DNA from: Leptospira wolbachii serovar Codice str. CDC
GTDB lineage: Bacteria > Spirochaetota > Leptospiria > Leptospirales > Leptospiraceae
Direction: 5' to 3'
Length of the DNA stretch: 64,000 nt
NCBI RefSeq assembly: GCF_000332515.2
Contig: NZ_AOGZ02000001.1
Span: 126,501-190,500, forward strand
The position numbers and the translations under genes were made by a program. Positions within the stretch are counted from its first letter, which is position 1, and every line of letters begins with the position of its first letter. The notes below the pieces were generated by a model that saw only the letters and a list, made by a program, of their open reading frames with translations, was not told where the DNA came from and made no database searches. Positions 63,194-64,000 of the stretch are shown piece after piece.

Positions 63194-63949
63194 GTGATTT
63201 ACATTAAAAACAAATCAGAAATTGAAAAGATGAGAAAGGCGGGAAAATTTGCCGCCGAACTCCTCGTTTACTTAGAACCCTTCGTAAAAGCGGGGATTAC
63301 CACCCTAGAACTCAACGATTTAGCAGAAGCCCATACCAAAAAGAACGGCCATAGGTCGGCTCCTCTGGGATACAAGGGATTTCCTAAATCCATCTGTTCT
63401 TCCATCAACCATGTGGTTTGCCATGGAATTCCGAAGAAAGAAGATGTCCTGGCCGATGGAGACATTGTGAATTTGGACGTATCCCCCATTGTGGATGGAT
63501 ACATTGGAGACACCTCCAGAACTTTTATCGTCGGGGGAAAATCCAGCCCGGAAGCCGAAAAATTGGTCGCCGATACGGAAAAAGCCATGTGGATCGGAAT
63601 CGAACAGGTAAAACCAGGAAACCGTATCGATGATATCGGAAACGCCATCGATGATTTCCTAACTCCAATGGGTTATGGAATTGTGCGAGATCTCATGGGC
63701 CACGGCGTGGGGCGAAATTTCCACGAAGAACCACAAGTACCTCACTTTCGCTCTCCCCGCAAATTGGCAAAAATCGAAGCCGGAATGATTTTTACAGTCG
63801 AACCCATGGTCAACTTGGGAACTTGGGAAGTGAATTTTGATAGATCCGACAAATGGACCGTCCGTACCAAAGATGGAAAACTATCTGCCCAATTTGAACA
63901 TACCATACTTGTCACAGACAAAGGGTATGAAATTCTAACAAAAGTTTGA
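63194..63949 (+). CDS. map: Methionine aminopeptidase, type I
   Basis: 251 residues from a GTG start 3 bases after the histone stop. The five metal ligands of the pita-bread fold are visible: two Asp in NLDVSPIVDGYIGDTSR, His in GHGVGRNFHEEP, Glu in TVEPMVNLG and Glu in AQFEHTILV. The enzyme removes the initiator methionine from new proteins in the cytoplasm. The coding sequence is complete, ending 51 bases before the window edge. Confidence 0.95.
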   Translation: MIYIKNKSEIEKMRKAGKFAAELLVYLEPFVKAGITTLELNDLAEAHTKKNGHRSAPLGYKGFPKSICSSINHVVCHGIPKKEDVLADGDIVNLDVSPIVDGYIGDTSRTFIVGGKSSPEAEKLVADTEKAMWIGIEQVKPGNRIDDIGNAIDDFLTPMGYGIVRDLMGHGVGRNFHEEPQVPHFRSPRKLAKIEAGMIFTVEPMVNLGTWEVNFDRSDKWTVRTKDGKLSAQFEHTILVTDKGYEILTKV

Positions 63950-63960
63950 ACAAAAAGTTC

Positions 63961-63989
63961 TTGCTTTCGCATTCGTTCTGTCGTCTAAT
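63961..63989 (+). promoter_or_regulatory. Sigma-70 promoter for a gene beyond the right edge
   Basis: TTGCTT (63961-63966), exactly 17 bases, TCTAAT (63984-63989). It starts 12 bases after the map stop codon and points rightward, so the downstream gene has its own promoter. Confidence 0.6.
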
Positions 63990-64000
63990 TCCAAGAGAGG

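Noticed and set aside
1..64000. tRNA, rRNA, CRISPR arrays, insertion sequences, prophage genes
   Set aside because: I looked in all intergenic gaps and found no cloverleaf, regular repeat-spacer array, transposase or integrase. A covariance-model search would be needed to exclude small RNAs.

Overview
The window reads as a chromosomal segment of a spirochete of the genus Leptospira, most likely a free-living (saprophytic) species. The evidence is the set of genes: FlaA-like and OmpL47-type surface proteins, a large spirochete coiled-coil protein, a Leptospira-type bacterial histone, many SpoIIE-type phosphatases and 7TM sensors, AT-rich DNA and tightly packed operons. The complete polyamine uptake and degradation locus favours a free-living species. 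I see no rRNA, tRNA, insertion sequence, phage, CRISPR array or origin. No gene-free stretch exceeds about 150 bases.

Layout. 1-8192 (minus strand) is a chain of close or overlapping genes: an AfsA-like hotdog/PilZ fusion, a FabG-like reductase, a 1,904-residue kinase/ATPase/GAF/SpoIIE protein, acpS and the start of a further gene. After a universal stress protein, 8860-12809 encodes a spermidine/putrescine ABC importer (order D-A-B-C). It is divergent from 12949-17144, which encodes three enzymes able to take putrescine-derived intermediates to succinate. 17225-23252 holds envelope proteins and a CheX-like phosphatase. 23303-28761 holds an ABC-F ATPase, an outer-membrane protein, rdgB (apparent CTG start), a STAS protein, a ComF-like protein and an OmpL47-type surface protein. 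28826-35733 carries a FlaA-like protein, lnt, a PIN/TRAM protein, carD behind a near-consensus promoter, and a SPOR protein. 35880-41150 is more AT-rich and accessory-looking: a methyltransferase, a LamG-like protein, a 7TM/AraC regulator and a 7TM/SpoIIE phosphatase.

41219-48043 is a respiratory block: a caa3-type cytochrome oxidase with its SCO factor, a 50-residue membrane protein, and divergent ctaA and ctaB for heme A. 48088-55251 has two TPM-domain proteins, another 7TM/SpoIIE phosphatase, citrate synthase, a second STAS protein, a small zinc-ribbon protein, a lipoprotein cytochrome c and an epimerase. 55326-63949 contains an isoprenylcysteine-methyltransferase-like protein, a PlsC-like acyltransferase coupled to a GHKL-like ATPase, an orphan ferritin-like diiron protein, a 1,076-residue coiled-coil protein, a bacterial histone and methionine aminopeptidase.

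Two themes stand out. The first is partner-switching and phospho-signalling: one giant kinase, three SpoIIE phosphatases, two STAS proteins and one GHKL-like protein. The second is the AfsA-PilZ/SDR/kinase/AcpS operon at the left end, which could make and sense a small lipid-derived signal and is the best candidate here for an undescribed system.
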